Below, in pieces: positions 16,264 through 24,775 of a DNA stretch of 64,000 nucleotides. The notes under the pieces are model-generated. The model worked only from the letters and a program-made list of their open reading frames with translations. It did not search any database and was not told where the DNA came from. Both the position numbers and the translations under genes were made by a program. Positions within the stretch are counted from its first letter, which is position 1, and each line of letters begins with the position of its first letter. This DNA comes from Pedobacter cryoconitis (lineage in GTDB: Bacteria > Bacteroidota > Bacteroidia > Sphingobacteriales > Sphingobacteriaceae). Location of the stretch: the NCBI RefSeq assembly GCF_001590605.1, contig NZ_CP014504.1:310001-374000 (forward strand), in the 5' to 3' direction.

Positions 16264-17448
16264 CTAATCAATTTCGAGAATCTCTTTAGCAAGCGTAATC
16301 ATTTTCTCTGTACCTGTATACTTTCCATGCTCATCAGATAATTTGATCACATCTGTCCACTGCTCATTCTGAGGTTGGGCCTGGGTCATCTTAATCACAA
16401 TATTCATAGGTTCAGGCCCAGCATCATTAGTCAGGTTAGTTCCAATACCGAAGGATATACCAATCCTGTTGCGACAATGGCCAGCTATGCGGGCAACCTT
16501 TTCATAATTAAGCGCATCAGAAAAAATGATAGTTTTATTCTTTGGATCTATACCCATCCGCTCATAATGTGCAATAACTTTATCCGCAAAAAGCAGCGGA
16601 TCACCACTGTCATGCCTAACCCCATCAAATAGCTTCGAGAACATTTTGTCAAACTGTCTGAAAAATACATCAGTCGTATAAGTATCAGATAATGCAATCC
16701 CTAGATCTCCGCGGAAAACCTGTACCCAATGCTCTAAACCTAAAGAATTTGCCATTTTAAAACCATAACGTGCCGCATGGAACATGAACCACTCATGCGC
16801 ATGTGTACCAATTGGTTTGGTTTGATGAACCATTGCCATATGCACATTACTAGTTCCAATAAATGAGCCCTCCCCATACTGTTGTAAGGTTTGCAATACT
16901 AAGCGGTGAATAGCATAAGAATACCTCCGGCGTGTACCGAATTCAGCAACCGTAACTCCAAGATCACGGTAGTTTTCAATCTTTTTCCTTGTTCTTTGAA
17001 TGACCTCTTCGTTGCTGATTCTAACTGCATGAGTCAGCTCGTAGAATAGCTCGCAAATTAAGGACATAATTGGAACCTCCCATAAAATAGCCCGATACCA
17101 TAAGCCTTCGATATGTATTTCTAACTGATCGCCCACCTGTTCAATATGAACTTCATCTGGCTGATAACGATAACCTTCCAAAAAATCCAGGTACAGCGGA
17201 TCAAGATAAGGGCAGTTTACCTGCAGGAATTTCTTTTCCTCCCGCGTTAACCGCAGCGCTGGCATTTCATTAACGGCTTTACGCAATGTATCACCAAATC
17301 CCGGTGGAAAAGAATGTTTACCACGGTTTATAAATTTATAACGCACTTTGGCATAGGGAAATAAACGTATTACGCCCTGTTGCATCGTGAACTTATAAAA
17401 GTCATTATCAAGGATGGACACAATTGAAGTAACGGGTTGTATAGTCAT
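16264..17448 (-). CDS. pncB: Nicotinate phosphoribosyltransferase
   Basis: 394 aa, usual PncB length. It begins with DNDFYKFTMQQGV, contains FGTRRRYSYAIHR, THAHEWFMFH and VRHDSGDPLLFADK (including the His that is phosphorylated in PncB enzymes) and ends in a type II PRTase barrel. It catalyses nicotinate + PRPP + ATP to nicotinate mononucleotide in the Preiss-Handler NAD salvage route. It converges with the BNR protein gene with only 5 bp between them. Confidence 0.95.
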   Translation of the reverse strand: MTIQPVTSIVSILDNDFYKFTMQQGVIRLFPYAKVRYKFINRGKHSFPPGFGDTLRKAVNEMPALRLTREEKKFLQVNCPYLDPLYLDFLEGYRYQPDEVHIEQVGDQLEIHIEGLWYRAILWEVPIMSLICELFYELTHAVRISNEEVIQRTRKKIENYRDLGVTVAEFGTRRRYSYAIHRLVLQTLQQYGEGSFIGTSNVHMAMVHQTKPIGTHAHEWFMFHAARYGFKMANSLGLEHWVQVFRGDLGIALSDTYTTDVFFRQFDKMFSKLFDGVRHDSGDPLLFADKVIAHYERMGIDPKNKTIIFSDALNYEKVARIAGHCRNRIGISFGIGTNLTNDAGPEPMNIVIKMTQAQPQNEQWTDVIKLSDEHGKYTGTEKMITLAKEILEID

Positions 17449-17602
17449 ATCGTAAGGCTAATCATCAACTGACTTAACACAATTCGCGCCATTAGCTGAT
17501 GGATTGGCCTTAAATATAAACTTAATTGGCACAGTCACTGATATATTAGTTCAATGGGGATTGAATCACCGCGGGAAAATCAAGGAAGATATACTTGTAT
17601 AG
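17449..17602. other. Promoter region of pncB
   Basis: No gene is seen. On the minus strand TATATTTA (17511-17518) matches 7 of 8 positions of the -7 box, about 65 nt before the pncB ATG. Nothing else is recognisable. Confidence 0.35.
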
Positions 17603-17764
17603 TTTCTTTACCGTTATAGTGTTGTGCAAGCGAATCTGCGGGATTGGTTATCAAATAATAAAGATTTTGTACTGAAAGATAAAGATGCCTTAACAAGGCA
17701 TGGTATAAACATACACTATATTTACGGCGGATATTTACAGCGGAAATACTGGCGGCACAATTAA
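17603..17764 (+). pseudogene. Short coding-like remnant
   Basis: An open frame of 53 codons starts after a TAG and ends at TAA 17762-17764. It reads FLYRYSVVQANLRDWL ... INIHYIYGGYLQRKYW. There is no ATG; a GTG at 17624 is possible. The composition looks like real protein, but no family is recognised. It may be the tail of a lost gene. Confidence 0.25.
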
Positions 17765-17836
17765 TATAATTGGCAGCATAATAATTTACAGCAATACATA
17801 AAGACTCTTAAAGTCGAAGCGGGGAAAACACACAGG

Positions 17837-18982
17837 ATGACTAAAAAAGTCAAGTTTATTAATACCAATCAGTCTGCATTTTATAGTACGGTACGAAAAA
17901 GGGTTGATACCTATTTTACAGCAAATAATATTTCTATCCATGCAAATGGAGCTATGTGGTTTAAAGCCATATTCTTTTTAACAGGTTTAACAGTACTATA
18001 TTTGCTTATTTGCTTCGCTAATCTTAGTCTGCCAATCTTATTGTTGCTAGCCATATTGTTGGGTACGTTCGGTGCATTTGTCGGGTTTAATATCTGTCAT
18101 GATGCCATTCATAATTCCTTTTCGGGCAATGCCACTGTCAACAAGATTTTCAGCTTCGTGTTTAATCTGATTGGCGCCAGTCCATACGTCTGGAATATTT
18201 GCCATAACATTGTGCACCATACCTATACAAATATTGCAGGGCATGATGAAGATATTGACGTAGCGCCAGGTCTTATCCGGTTTTCTGATACCGAAACGGT
18301 TAACAAACTGCAACGTTATCAGCATTACTATGCATTCATATTGTATAGTTTTTCTATGTTATCATGGGTTTTCAGAAAAGATTATAAGAAGTTTTTTCAA
18401 CATAAAATCGGAGAACATACCGTGGTTCATCCCCGGGTCGAATATTACAAACTATTTGGTTATAAAGCAATCTATTACTTCCTTTTTATAGCCTTGCCTT
18501 TACTGGTGATGCCGATTACTTTTGGGCAATTTGTAATCGGTTTTCTGGCTATGCAATTTGCTCAGGGCTTAGTCCTTGGACTTGTGTTCCAGCTGGCACA
18601 CGTGGTAGAAGGAACAGATTTTCCATTACCGAATAAAGAAGGAAATATGGAAGAAGCCTGGGCAGCTCATCAAATGAGAACTACGGCGAATTTTGCAGGA
18701 GGAAGCAAAATAGCGGCATTTTTATGCGGGGGATTAAACCGCCAGATAGAACACCACCTTTTTCCAAAGATCTGTCATATCCACTATCCTGCAATAGGAC
18801 TTATTGTTAAAGAAACCGCCAGAGAATTTAATCTTCCTTATATAGAAAGTCTCACTTTTACAGGCGCTTTGCAATCACATTACCGAACGCTGCGGAGGCT
18901 GGGAAAAGAGACTTATCAAACAAATAAAAACATTAACAGGGAAGTTTATCCTGTTCCTGAAACTGTTGTTGTTATACTCTGA
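17837..18982 (+). CDS. Membrane fatty acid desaturase (acyl-CoA/acyl-lipid, delta-6-like)
   Basis: 381 aa. The three His boxes of the membrane desaturase family are complete: H88-DAIHN, H123-NIVHH and Q303-IEHHLFP. The Q-x-x-H-H third box is the one of front-end or acyl-lipid delta-5/delta-6 type desaturases, but there is no fused cytochrome b5 domain. Hydrophobic helix pairs surround the first box and residues 210-250. It would introduce a double bond into membrane acyl chains using a diiron site, O2 and an electron donor encoded elsewhere. It is monocistronic. Confidence 0.9.
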   Translation: MTKKVKFINTNQSAFYSTVRKRVDTYFTANNISIHANGAMWFKAIFFLTGLTVLYLLICFANLSLPILLLLAILLGTFGAFVGFNICHDAIHNSFSGNATVNKIFSFVFNLIGASPYVWNICHNIVHHTYTNIAGHDEDIDVAPGLIRFSDTETVNKLQRYQHYYAFILYSFSMLSWVFRKDYKKFFQHKIGEHTVVHPRVEYYKLFGYKAIYYFLFIALPLLVMPITFGQFVIGFLAMQFAQGLVLGLVFQLAHVVEGTDFPLPNKEGNMEEAWAAHQMRTTANFAGGSKIAAFLCGGLNRQIEHHLFPKICHIHYPAIGLIVKETAREFNLPYIESLTFTGALQSHYRTLRRLGKETYQTNKNINREVYPVPETVVVIL

Positions 18983-19036
18983 ATTTAATGAGTTTGATTA
19001 TATACCGCTGAAGTTTAACTGATTTAATGAGGCATA

Positions 19037-19597
19037 TTAACGGAGCACATTTGCAGGAGTATTTTTTTTACTAACCGGGATCAAGACCCGTTTCCATAAA
19101 CTTTTATCAATACGATTGGTATCTATATCATTTATCCAGAACAAACTGGAGGTGATATATACAACTTTGCAAGTTTTATAAATGGGGTAGGTCTTTTGAT
19201 CAGAACCACAGCCTTTTCTTCTTAAAACTATCTGAGTACCCGGATTGTCTTTTTGTTCAAATAAAGTGCGGTCAGTATTCCAGCTGCACATACCAGAAAA
19301 GACAGTTATAAATGCTAGAAAGGCAGCAACAAATGCAATAACCAATGTTAAAGCTATTTTTCCCAGCAGCAGCTTTTTACTATCTGTTACTTTTAACGTA
19401 CCTGCTAAAGTAAAAATCACAGCTGTTTGTAATCCATAAAATACAAACAGCTGGTGAAAGTTTCCGCTTTTTCCAATCTTGATTTCCAATGGAATAACTT
19501 TTCCGAACAGCGCTATAATTACCCAACAAACAATGACAATTATCGAAGCCCAAAATATAAGTCTTTTAAGCAACTGTATCGAAGAATTGTTAACCAT
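19037..19597 (-). CDS. Membrane protein of unknown function
   Basis: 186 aa. Three hydrophobic segments are visible: LIFWASIIVIVCWVIIALF, LFVFYGLQTAVIFTLAGTL and IALTLVIAFVAAFLAFITVF. They are followed by a hydrophilic C-terminal domain with a few Cys (SGMCSWN, RRKGCGS, YKTCKV). No family is recognised. Its start overlaps the end of the upstream dehydrogenase-like gene by 8 bp, so the two are co-transcribed. Confidence 0.65.
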   Translation of the reverse strand: MVNNSSIQLLKRLIFWASIIVIVCWVIIALFGKVIPLEIKIGKSGNFHQLFVFYGLQTAVIFTLAGTLKVTDSKKLLLGKIALTLVIAFVAAFLAFITVFSGMCSWNTDRTLFEQKDNPGTQIVLRRKGCGSDQKTYPIYKTCKVVYITSSLFWINDIDTNRIDKSLWKRVLIPVSKKNTPANVLR

Positions 19598-20489
19598 TCA
19601 GGTAATTGGTTATGTTCGTCAGTACTTTCTCTGATAGTCTTTGTTTCGCTTCAAACGTAAAGCCTCCAAACTGATCTGATAAAATGATATTATCATGGCC
19701 TGAAAATTCTTCTGCAAAGTCTCCAACTCCATCTGCATCGAAAATGGCAAAATTCTTTGCATCCGCAATCCAGTTCAGAAAAGCTTCCTTCTCAAAAGGT
19801 ACACCCAGAGATGTATTGACAAGAATTGAATTTGGTTTCTTTAACTTAAACTCCCTTTCTGTAAGTATAACTGTGTTTTTTGGCAAATGTGTCGAGATGA
19901 TATCACACGATGCTATTAATTCCGCTAAAGGCAAAAATGTAATCCCATTTTTTTCCTGCTCGTACTTTCTGCTGCGGCTAAAATAAAATACCTGCATTCC
20001 AAAATGCTGTGCGGTTTGGGCAACCATCAGTCCTAAGGTTCCCAGACCAATGATCCCCATGCTTTTATTTTTTAACTCTACAGGCTCATCTTTCCATCTG
20101 GCCTTTATTAAACCTTTCAATAAGAAAATCAGCTGTGCGAATATAAATTCTACCGCACCTTCATCCCCATAATCCTTAACCCCTTTTACCTGGATACCTT
20201 TTTCACGGGCAGCTATAATATTGACATTTGCAGAAGCTTCGTCATATAAACTGCAACACATACCAATATATTTTAAGTGGGAAGTCTGTGCAATGATCTC
20301 TGCCGTAATTTTTGTTTGCCAGCTCACCAGCACACAGTCTGAATCTCCAATACGGGCAAGCGTTTCATCGTCATCCTGAGGATAATCACTATAGATGCTA
20401 ATCTTATTTTTTGATAAAGCAGTAAGCTGGTTTATGATTTCCTGAGTAAGGCCACAGCTATCTATGATGGTTATTTTTTCAAATCGCAT
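19590..20489 (-). CDS. D-2-hydroxyacid dehydrogenase-like protein lacking catalytic residues
   Basis: 299 aa. The NAD-binding domain is intact (MGIIGLGTLGLMVAQTAQHFGM, with FSRSRKYE at the end of the second strand). The catalytic positions are not: the family's N-T-x-R-G reads NTSLG (L228 in place of Arg), and the P-H-x-A/G segment near the end reads LSDQFGGFT (Gln where the proton-donating His is expected). It probably binds NAD(P)(H) but may not oxidise 2-hydroxyacids in the normal way. A role as a sensor, or as an enzyme with shifted chemistry, is possible. It is followed by a membrane protein gene with 8-bp overlap. Confidence 0.7.
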   Translation of the reverse strand: MRFEKITIIDSCGLTQEIINQLTALSKNKISIYSDYPQDDDETLARIGDSDCVLVSWQTKITAEIIAQTSHLKYIGMCCSLYDEASANVNIIAAREKGIQVKGVKDYGDEGAVEFIFAQLIFLLKGLIKARWKDEPVELKNKSMGIIGLGTLGLMVAQTAQHFGMQVFYFSRSRKYEQEKNGITFLPLAELIASCDIISTHLPKNTVILTEREFKLKKPNSILVNTSLGVPFEKEAFLNWIADAKNFAIFDADGVGDFAEEFSGHDNIILSDQFGGFTFEAKQRLSEKVLTNITNYLNG

Positions 20490-20765
20490 GTTAGTGTTAA
20501 TTAATTATCAGAAATGCGAATATATATTAATTGTAATCAGTAAGATATAAGTTAAACAAAAAGAAAGGAGGTTCAATCGACGAAATCACATAATTGACAG
20601 GTAAGTAGATAAGAGTCACGTTCTTATCGCATATCAAATTAAAGTCACAAATCTACTATACCTCTACCGCTATTAAGCTGAGCTTTATAACAAATAAAAA
20701 TTGAGCTTTACAACAAAATATACTCCTTGAATACTTCCGAACTTTAACTTCATAAAATCATAAAA

Positions 20766-21665
20766 ATGACAAATTCAGAAACAACCACAAAAGTTTGGTT
20801 TATCACCGGAAGTTCAAGAGGATTAGGAAGAAACCTGACCGAAAGTGTGCTCGCAAGCGGAGCTTATGTAGTAGCAACAGCCCGTAATCCGGAAAAATTA
20901 AACGACCTTCTGGCAAAATATCCGGATCAGCTTTATACTGTAAAGCTGGAAGTCACAGATCAAAATCAAATTAATCAGGCAGTTAAAGCGGCTATCGGGC
21001 ATTTTGGCCGTATTAATGTATTGGTAAACAATGCCGGTTTTGGCATTACCGGAGCTGCTGAAGCTTTTACGGATGAAGAAGTGCGCAGTCAGCTGGAAAC
21101 TAATTTATATGCGCCTATTGCGATTACGCGTGCTATTTTACCTTATATGCGTAAACAACGCTCAGGAAGGATTCTTCAGATCAGTTCTGTAGGAGGGAGG
21201 GTTGGTCATTTCGGACTGACAATTTATCAAGCTGCTAAATTTGGCCTTGGTGGTTTTAGCGAAGCATTAGCTCAAGAAGTTGCTCATTTGGGAATTTATG
21301 TAACGAGCGTAGAGCCAGGAGGATTCCGTACAGACTGGGCAGGTGATTCGATGAGTTATGCGCAAACAGTGGAAGGATACGAATCTACTGTCGATCAAAT
21401 AGCAGGACTCTTTAAAGCAGGTAATTTTGTGCCAATGGGAGATCCTGACAAAGCTGCGAAAGTAATGATTGATTTAGTTGAACATCCAAATCCACCAGTG
21501 CACCTGATACTGGGCAGTGAAGCTGTAGGGCTTATAAAACATGCTGAAGCTTTAAAAACAGCAGAATTTGAAGAGTGGATACCAGTATCTGTCTCTACCG
21601 ACCACACAAACGCCGTCAATTTTCTGGAAACTGAAGAAGGAAAAACATTGTTGAAAAAAGCGTAA
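20766..21665 (+). CDS. Short-chain dehydrogenase/reductase
   Basis: 299 aa. Rossmann motif WFITGSSRGLGRNL (about 11-24), NNAGFG, catalytic Ser in QISSVGG, and Y-x-x-x-K in YQAAKFG. It is a classical NADP-type SDR with a C-terminal extension typical of the many 'oxidoreductase' paralogues of unknown substrate. The AraC regulator 37 bp downstream is in the same direction and may control it. Confidence 0.88.
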   Translation: MTNSETTTKVWFITGSSRGLGRNLTESVLASGAYVVATARNPEKLNDLLAKYPDQLYTVKLEVTDQNQINQAVKAAIGHFGRINVLVNNAGFGITGAAEAFTDEEVRSQLETNLYAPIAITRAILPYMRKQRSGRILQISSVGGRVGHFGLTIYQAAKFGLGGFSEALAQEVAHLGIYVTSVEPGGFRTDWAGDSMSYAQTVEGYESTVDQIAGLFKAGNFVPMGDPDKAAKVMIDLVEHPNPPVHLILGSEAVGLIKHAEALKTAEFEEWIPVSVSTDHTNAVNFLETEEGKTLLKKA

Positions 21666-21702
21666 ACCAGGAGCCAGTTTATCTTATATATTTGAGCTTG
21701 AT

Positions 21703-22509
21703 ATGTTCCAGAAAGAAGAAGATCAAAAATTGACCCACATACTCTATTCCTGCTACTTCAGCAAGAGTAGAGAAGGAGAACAGTTCGTACCTGAACACAT
21801 TTTTAGTTATCAGATTTCTGGAACTCTTCAGCTCAATGATGGCCATCAGTCTCATGTTTTTAAAGAAGGTGACTTTCGGTTCTGCAAAAGGAACAACCTG
21901 GTTAAATTCATTAAAATACCACCAGAAAATGGAGAATTCAGGTCAATATCAGTTCGTCTTGATCAGCAAATGCTTCGTGATTTTAGCAGAGAGTATGGTT
22001 ATTATGATCAGGTTAAAAAGCAAGGCAGTGAGATTATTCAGGAATTAAAGCCGGATCCACTTTATAAAAGTTATATGGATTCTCTTCTTCCTTATCAATT
22101 CAAACAACCAGAGAATCAAAAACTCTTGTCTTTAAAATTAAGAGAGGCTATCCTAATCCTGCTGCAAACTAATCCGGAACTGGCAGATACCCTATTCGAC
22201 TTCACAGAGCCAGGAAAAATAGATCTGGAAGCCTTTATGAATAAAAACTTTCACTTCAATGTGGAAATGAAAAGATTTGCTTATTTAACCGGAAGAAGCC
22301 TCGCAACCTTTAAAAGAGACTTCGAAAAACTTTACCAGATTCCCCCAGGCAGGTGGTTACAGCAAAGGAGATTACAAGAAGCCTATCATTTGATCAAGGA
22401 AAAAGGAAGGGCGGTTTCAGATGTTTATCTGGAAGTCGGTTTTGAAGATCTTTCCCATTTTTCTTTCGCTTTTAAGAAAAAATACGGGCTGTCACCTTCA
22501 AGGATTTAA
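21703..22509 (+). CDS. AraC-family transcriptional regulator
   Basis: 268 aa. The N-terminal cupin-like domain (EHIFSYQISGTLQLNDGHQSHVFKEGDF) is followed by two helix-turn-helix units: MKRFAYLTGRSLATFKRDFEKLYQIPPGRWLQQRRL and VSDVYLEVGFEDLSHFSFAFKKKYGLSPS. The second unit shows the family signature (G-F-x-D-x-S-H-F-S-x-A-F-K-x-x-x-G-x-S-P). It likely senses a small ligand and regulates the neighbouring SDR. Confidence 0.9.
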   Translation: MFQKEEDQKLTHILYSCYFSKSREGEQFVPEHIFSYQISGTLQLNDGHQSHVFKEGDFRFCKRNNLVKFIKIPPENGEFRSISVRLDQQMLRDFSREYGYYDQVKKQGSEIIQELKPDPLYKSYMDSLLPYQFKQPENQKLLSLKLREAILILLQTNPELADTLFDFTEPGKIDLEAFMNKNFHFNVEMKRFAYLTGRSLATFKRDFEKLYQIPPGRWLQQRRLQEAYHLIKEKGRAVSDVYLEVGFEDLSHFSFAFKKKYGLSPSRI

Positions 22510-22628
22510 ACCAACTAGTGCCTGTATCTTAAAAGTCAGTAATGCACCATTGATCAATGGAGCTTTACTGACCGCCTTACCTATATCCAGAAGCAAAATA
22601 TCCGGTGCATATTATTTGTAAGCCTGGT

Positions 22629-23156
22629 TTATTTGCTATTAATCTTTCTTTTTAACAACTCTTTATATTCAGGTCTTTCAGACTTTTCCATACCATCAGA
22701 AATTTTTATCCCGGCTTTCTCAAACTCCCGGATTAATCTTTTATCAAAATCTGCAATGTAGGATTTAAATGATAAAGAATCTTTTTCTTCAGGAATTGTC
22801 TTAAAAGGAATAGGCTGTTCTTTAAATTTTTGTAAAGTGGCTTTAGTACTATCGTTTCCTTCAAGAAGTACGGAGTCACCATTGTATGTAAGCTTCGCCA
22901 CGTATTGACTTGTAAGGTATTTTAAAGAATCATTTTCTATTTTATAAGGAAGTTTGAACCGGCCTACTTTCTGATTATAGAAAACTATGTATTGCGAATC
23001 AATATCAAATTCGCTATAGCCATTTGCAATTGAAAATCTATGCCATTTTCCGATCAGTGATTTTTTATTTCCTGCTATGTTTTTATGATTCGGGGAATTG
23101 CAGGCAGAAAGAGCAAAAATGGAAAAAGCAAGAAAATAAAGTGTTGATCTCATCAT
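22629..23156 (-). CDS. Lipoprotein of unknown function
   Basis: 175 aa. The signal ends IFALSAC (lipobox LSAC, Cys19). The mature part begins with SLIGKWHRFSIANGYSEFDID and contains KLPYKIENDSLKYL, typical of a small lipocalin-like beta-barrel domain. A charged C-terminal helix follows. No specific family is identified. Confidence 0.65.
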   Translation of the reverse strand: MMRSTLYFLAFSIFALSACNSPNHKNIAGNKKSLIGKWHRFSIANGYSEFDIDSQYIVFYNQKVGRFKLPYKIENDSLKYLTSQYVAKLTYNGDSVLLEGNDSTKATLQKFKEQPIPFKTIPEEKDSLSFKSYIADFDKRLIREFEKAGIKISDGMEKSERPEYKELLKRKINSK

Positions 23157-23216
23157 AATGAATTGTTAAACAATATTAAAGAGGTATTCTTAGTTCAGGT
23201 AAATGACAGGAAATAT

Positions 23217-23259
23217 CAGACAAATACTGCCTGGCAAAAAACCAGGCAGTATTTGTCTG
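23217..23259. terminator. 18-bp perfect hairpin downstream of the xylanase gene
   Basis: The arms 23217-23234 and 23242-23259 are perfect complements around a 7-nt loop. It lies 20 bp after the xylanase stop codon. There is no T-tract after the stem on either strand, so it may act as a transcript 3'-end stabiliser more than as an intrinsic terminator. Confidence 0.6.
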
Positions 23260-23280
23260 TTCTTAACTTTAAAGCAGCCT

Positions 23281-24039
23281 TTATTGTTGTGCCCAGATCG
23301 TACAGTTAATATTGCCACTCGTATTAGTACCCCATGTCTCTGAAACCATAATGGCCGGAATATTTAACTGACCAAGTGTATATCCTAAGCTTTTCCATTT
23401 GTTATAGTGGTTGGCAAAAGTAATGACGCGGTTTTGTCCGGTAGGAGCTTTTGTAACTCTGGAGCTGTAAATCTGTCTGAAACCATCACCACCATCAATA
23501 TTTTTACCTGGCATCCAACGGGTCCATACGTTATAAGCTGTACCATCGCTATCAAAAGTGCCTAGGAAAGTGCCGGTATGAGGTGATTCTTTGCCCCATG
23601 TTTCGTTCACATAATATTCATAATAAGGGGTTCTGCTCCATCCATACCAGCCAAAAGTACCACCACCAGAATTTGAATAACTGGCAAGGTTATATCCTAT
23701 TTTGTAGGAAGCGGAACCTACAGAATATCCTTTGCCACATGTAAAATTACCATTAAATCCGCTCCAGTTAACGCTGTAATTTCCGGCTGCACCATTTGCG
23801 TAATTAACGGTACCGGTAGCGCCATCACTTTTCCAAAGTGACCAAAAGAAGCCGTTATGTGTGCCCGATTGGTAAGATTCGACAGCAGCTTTCCCTTTGG
23901 GAGAAGCACTCTCTTCAGGCTCTGCATTAACCTCTTTTTTACAGCTGGTTAACATTGTAGAGCCAGCAAGCAAAATGATTGCAGCAGTACCAAAAGCAAC
24001 CTTCCGGGTTACTCTTGTCAATGAATTTTGTTTTTTCAT
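23281..24039 (-). CDS. Lipid-anchored GH11 endo-1,4-beta-xylanase
   Basis: 252 aa from the ATG at 24039. A longer upstream start at 24096 is unlikely because it would bury the lipoprotein signal. The lipobox is LTSC with Cys33. The mature domain follows GH11 order: NYSVNWSGFNGNFTCGKGY (88-105), FGWYGWSRTPYYEYYVNE (129-146) with probable nucleophile E141, YNVWTRW, and MVSETWG (231-237) with probable acid/base E234. The length of the catalytic part, about 190 aa, is normal for GH11. It would cleave beta-1,4-xylan at the cell surface. No other xylan gene lies nearby, so it is not part of a visible polysaccharide locus. Confidence 0.85.
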   Translation of the reverse strand: MKKQNSLTRVTRKVAFGTAAIILLAGSTMLTSCKKEVNAEPEESASPKGKAAVESYQSGTHNGFFWSLWKSDGATGTVNYANGAAGNYSVNWSGFNGNFTCGKGYSVGSASYKIGYNLASYSNSGGGTFGWYGWSRTPYYEYYVNETWGKESPHTGTFLGTFDSDGTAYNVWTRWMPGKNIDGGDGFRQIYSSRVTKAPTGQNRVITFANHYNKWKSLGYTLGQLNIPAIMVSETWGTNTSGNINCTIWAQQ

Positions 24040-24266
24040 ATAGGGTTTTGTTTGTTTGTTGATGAAGCAAAGAAAACATATTTGAAAATGAAACATGGCT
24101 AATAATCGGCAAAGTTGTTACACAAATGTTCAATACTATATTATTTTTAAACCCTGTTTATAGGTCTTATATCTGTTCAGAAACCTGCCTAAAGTTCATT
24201 AGCTGGACAATTCATAATGCTCCACTTTTTGAGCGGACAGGATAAATCTTTTGAATCCACTTGATT
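24040..24266. other. Intergenic region left of the IS-like element
   Basis: This stretch holds the untranslated region and probable promoter of the xylanase gene. No full TAnnTTTG match is seen on the minus strand. Nothing else is recognisable. Confidence 0.3.
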
Positions 24267-24293
24267 GGATCAAGTCATCAACTTGTGGAGCAG
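24267..24293 (+). repeat. IS-type terminal repeat, left end (copy 2 of 3)
   Basis: 27 bp beginning GGATCAAGTCATC, pointing rightward into the element. Confidence 0.65.
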
Positions 24294-24481
24294 ACTCTTT
24301 TTTAAGCATAAATTTTGACACGCTAGACAGAAAGTCTTTGCTGTCACGGATGCTCTTATTCCTGTGGAAGTTGCGCTGAAAGCTTTCCATTTGCATGGGA
24401 ATGACTCAGGGGAAACAAGGCCGGGCTGTTCGTAAATAAATTCAAAATAGCTAAATAATAAAACTATATCGGCCGGGTACT

Positions 24482-24627
24482 GCCTGAGTACTCGTTAGGG
24501 TAAGAGCAGTGCTAAAGTAACGCGAGAGCATGGCAAGTCCAAGTCAAAACAACTAGTTGAAATAACATAGACTTGCCATAGTTAAAGCCCGTTCTCAACC
24601 TGGTGTCATCCCGACCACCACTCAGGC
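24482..24627. repeat. 146-bp concentric imperfect palindrome
   Basis: Three inverted repeats share one centre (24554/24555): inner CAACTAGTTG (24550-24559), middle ATGGCAAGTC/GACTTGCCAT (24530-24539 with 24570-24579) and outer GCCTGAGT/ACTCAGGC (24482-24489 with 24620-24627). Short pairs such as CAG/CTG (24507-24509 with 24600-24602) lie between them. The common centre argues for one large dyad, either a folded RNA or a recombination or replication site. Confidence 0.6.
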
Positions 24628-24688
24628 ACAACCAAACATAACTAGTTGAAGATTAATGAAGTTATAATTTTCCCTTGGGCTAACCCAT

Positions 24689-24732
24689 GGACAACTGCGG
24701 ACAATTGCAGACAGCTGCGGACAATTACGGAC
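24689..24732 (+). repeat. 10-bp tandem repeat, about 4.4 copies
   Basis: Units GGACAACTGC, GGACAATTGC, AGACAGCTGC and GGACAATTAC are followed by GGAC. It lies inside the IS-like element, 60 bp after the palindrome. Confidence 0.8.
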
Positions 24733-24775
24733 ATTTTTTACGCATCAGGATAATCTTTAACGCGAATAGCTTACA

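Noticed and set aside
22498..22614. Short leftward frame with APDILLLDIGKAVSKAP-like sequence
   Set aside because: It overlaps the conserved end of the AraC gene and lacks a start; probably chance.
24199..24396. 65-codon leftward frame across the left IS-type end
   Set aside because: It crosses the repeat boundary and owes part of its sequence to the repeat; a similar shadow peptide appears opposite the repeat at 8814.
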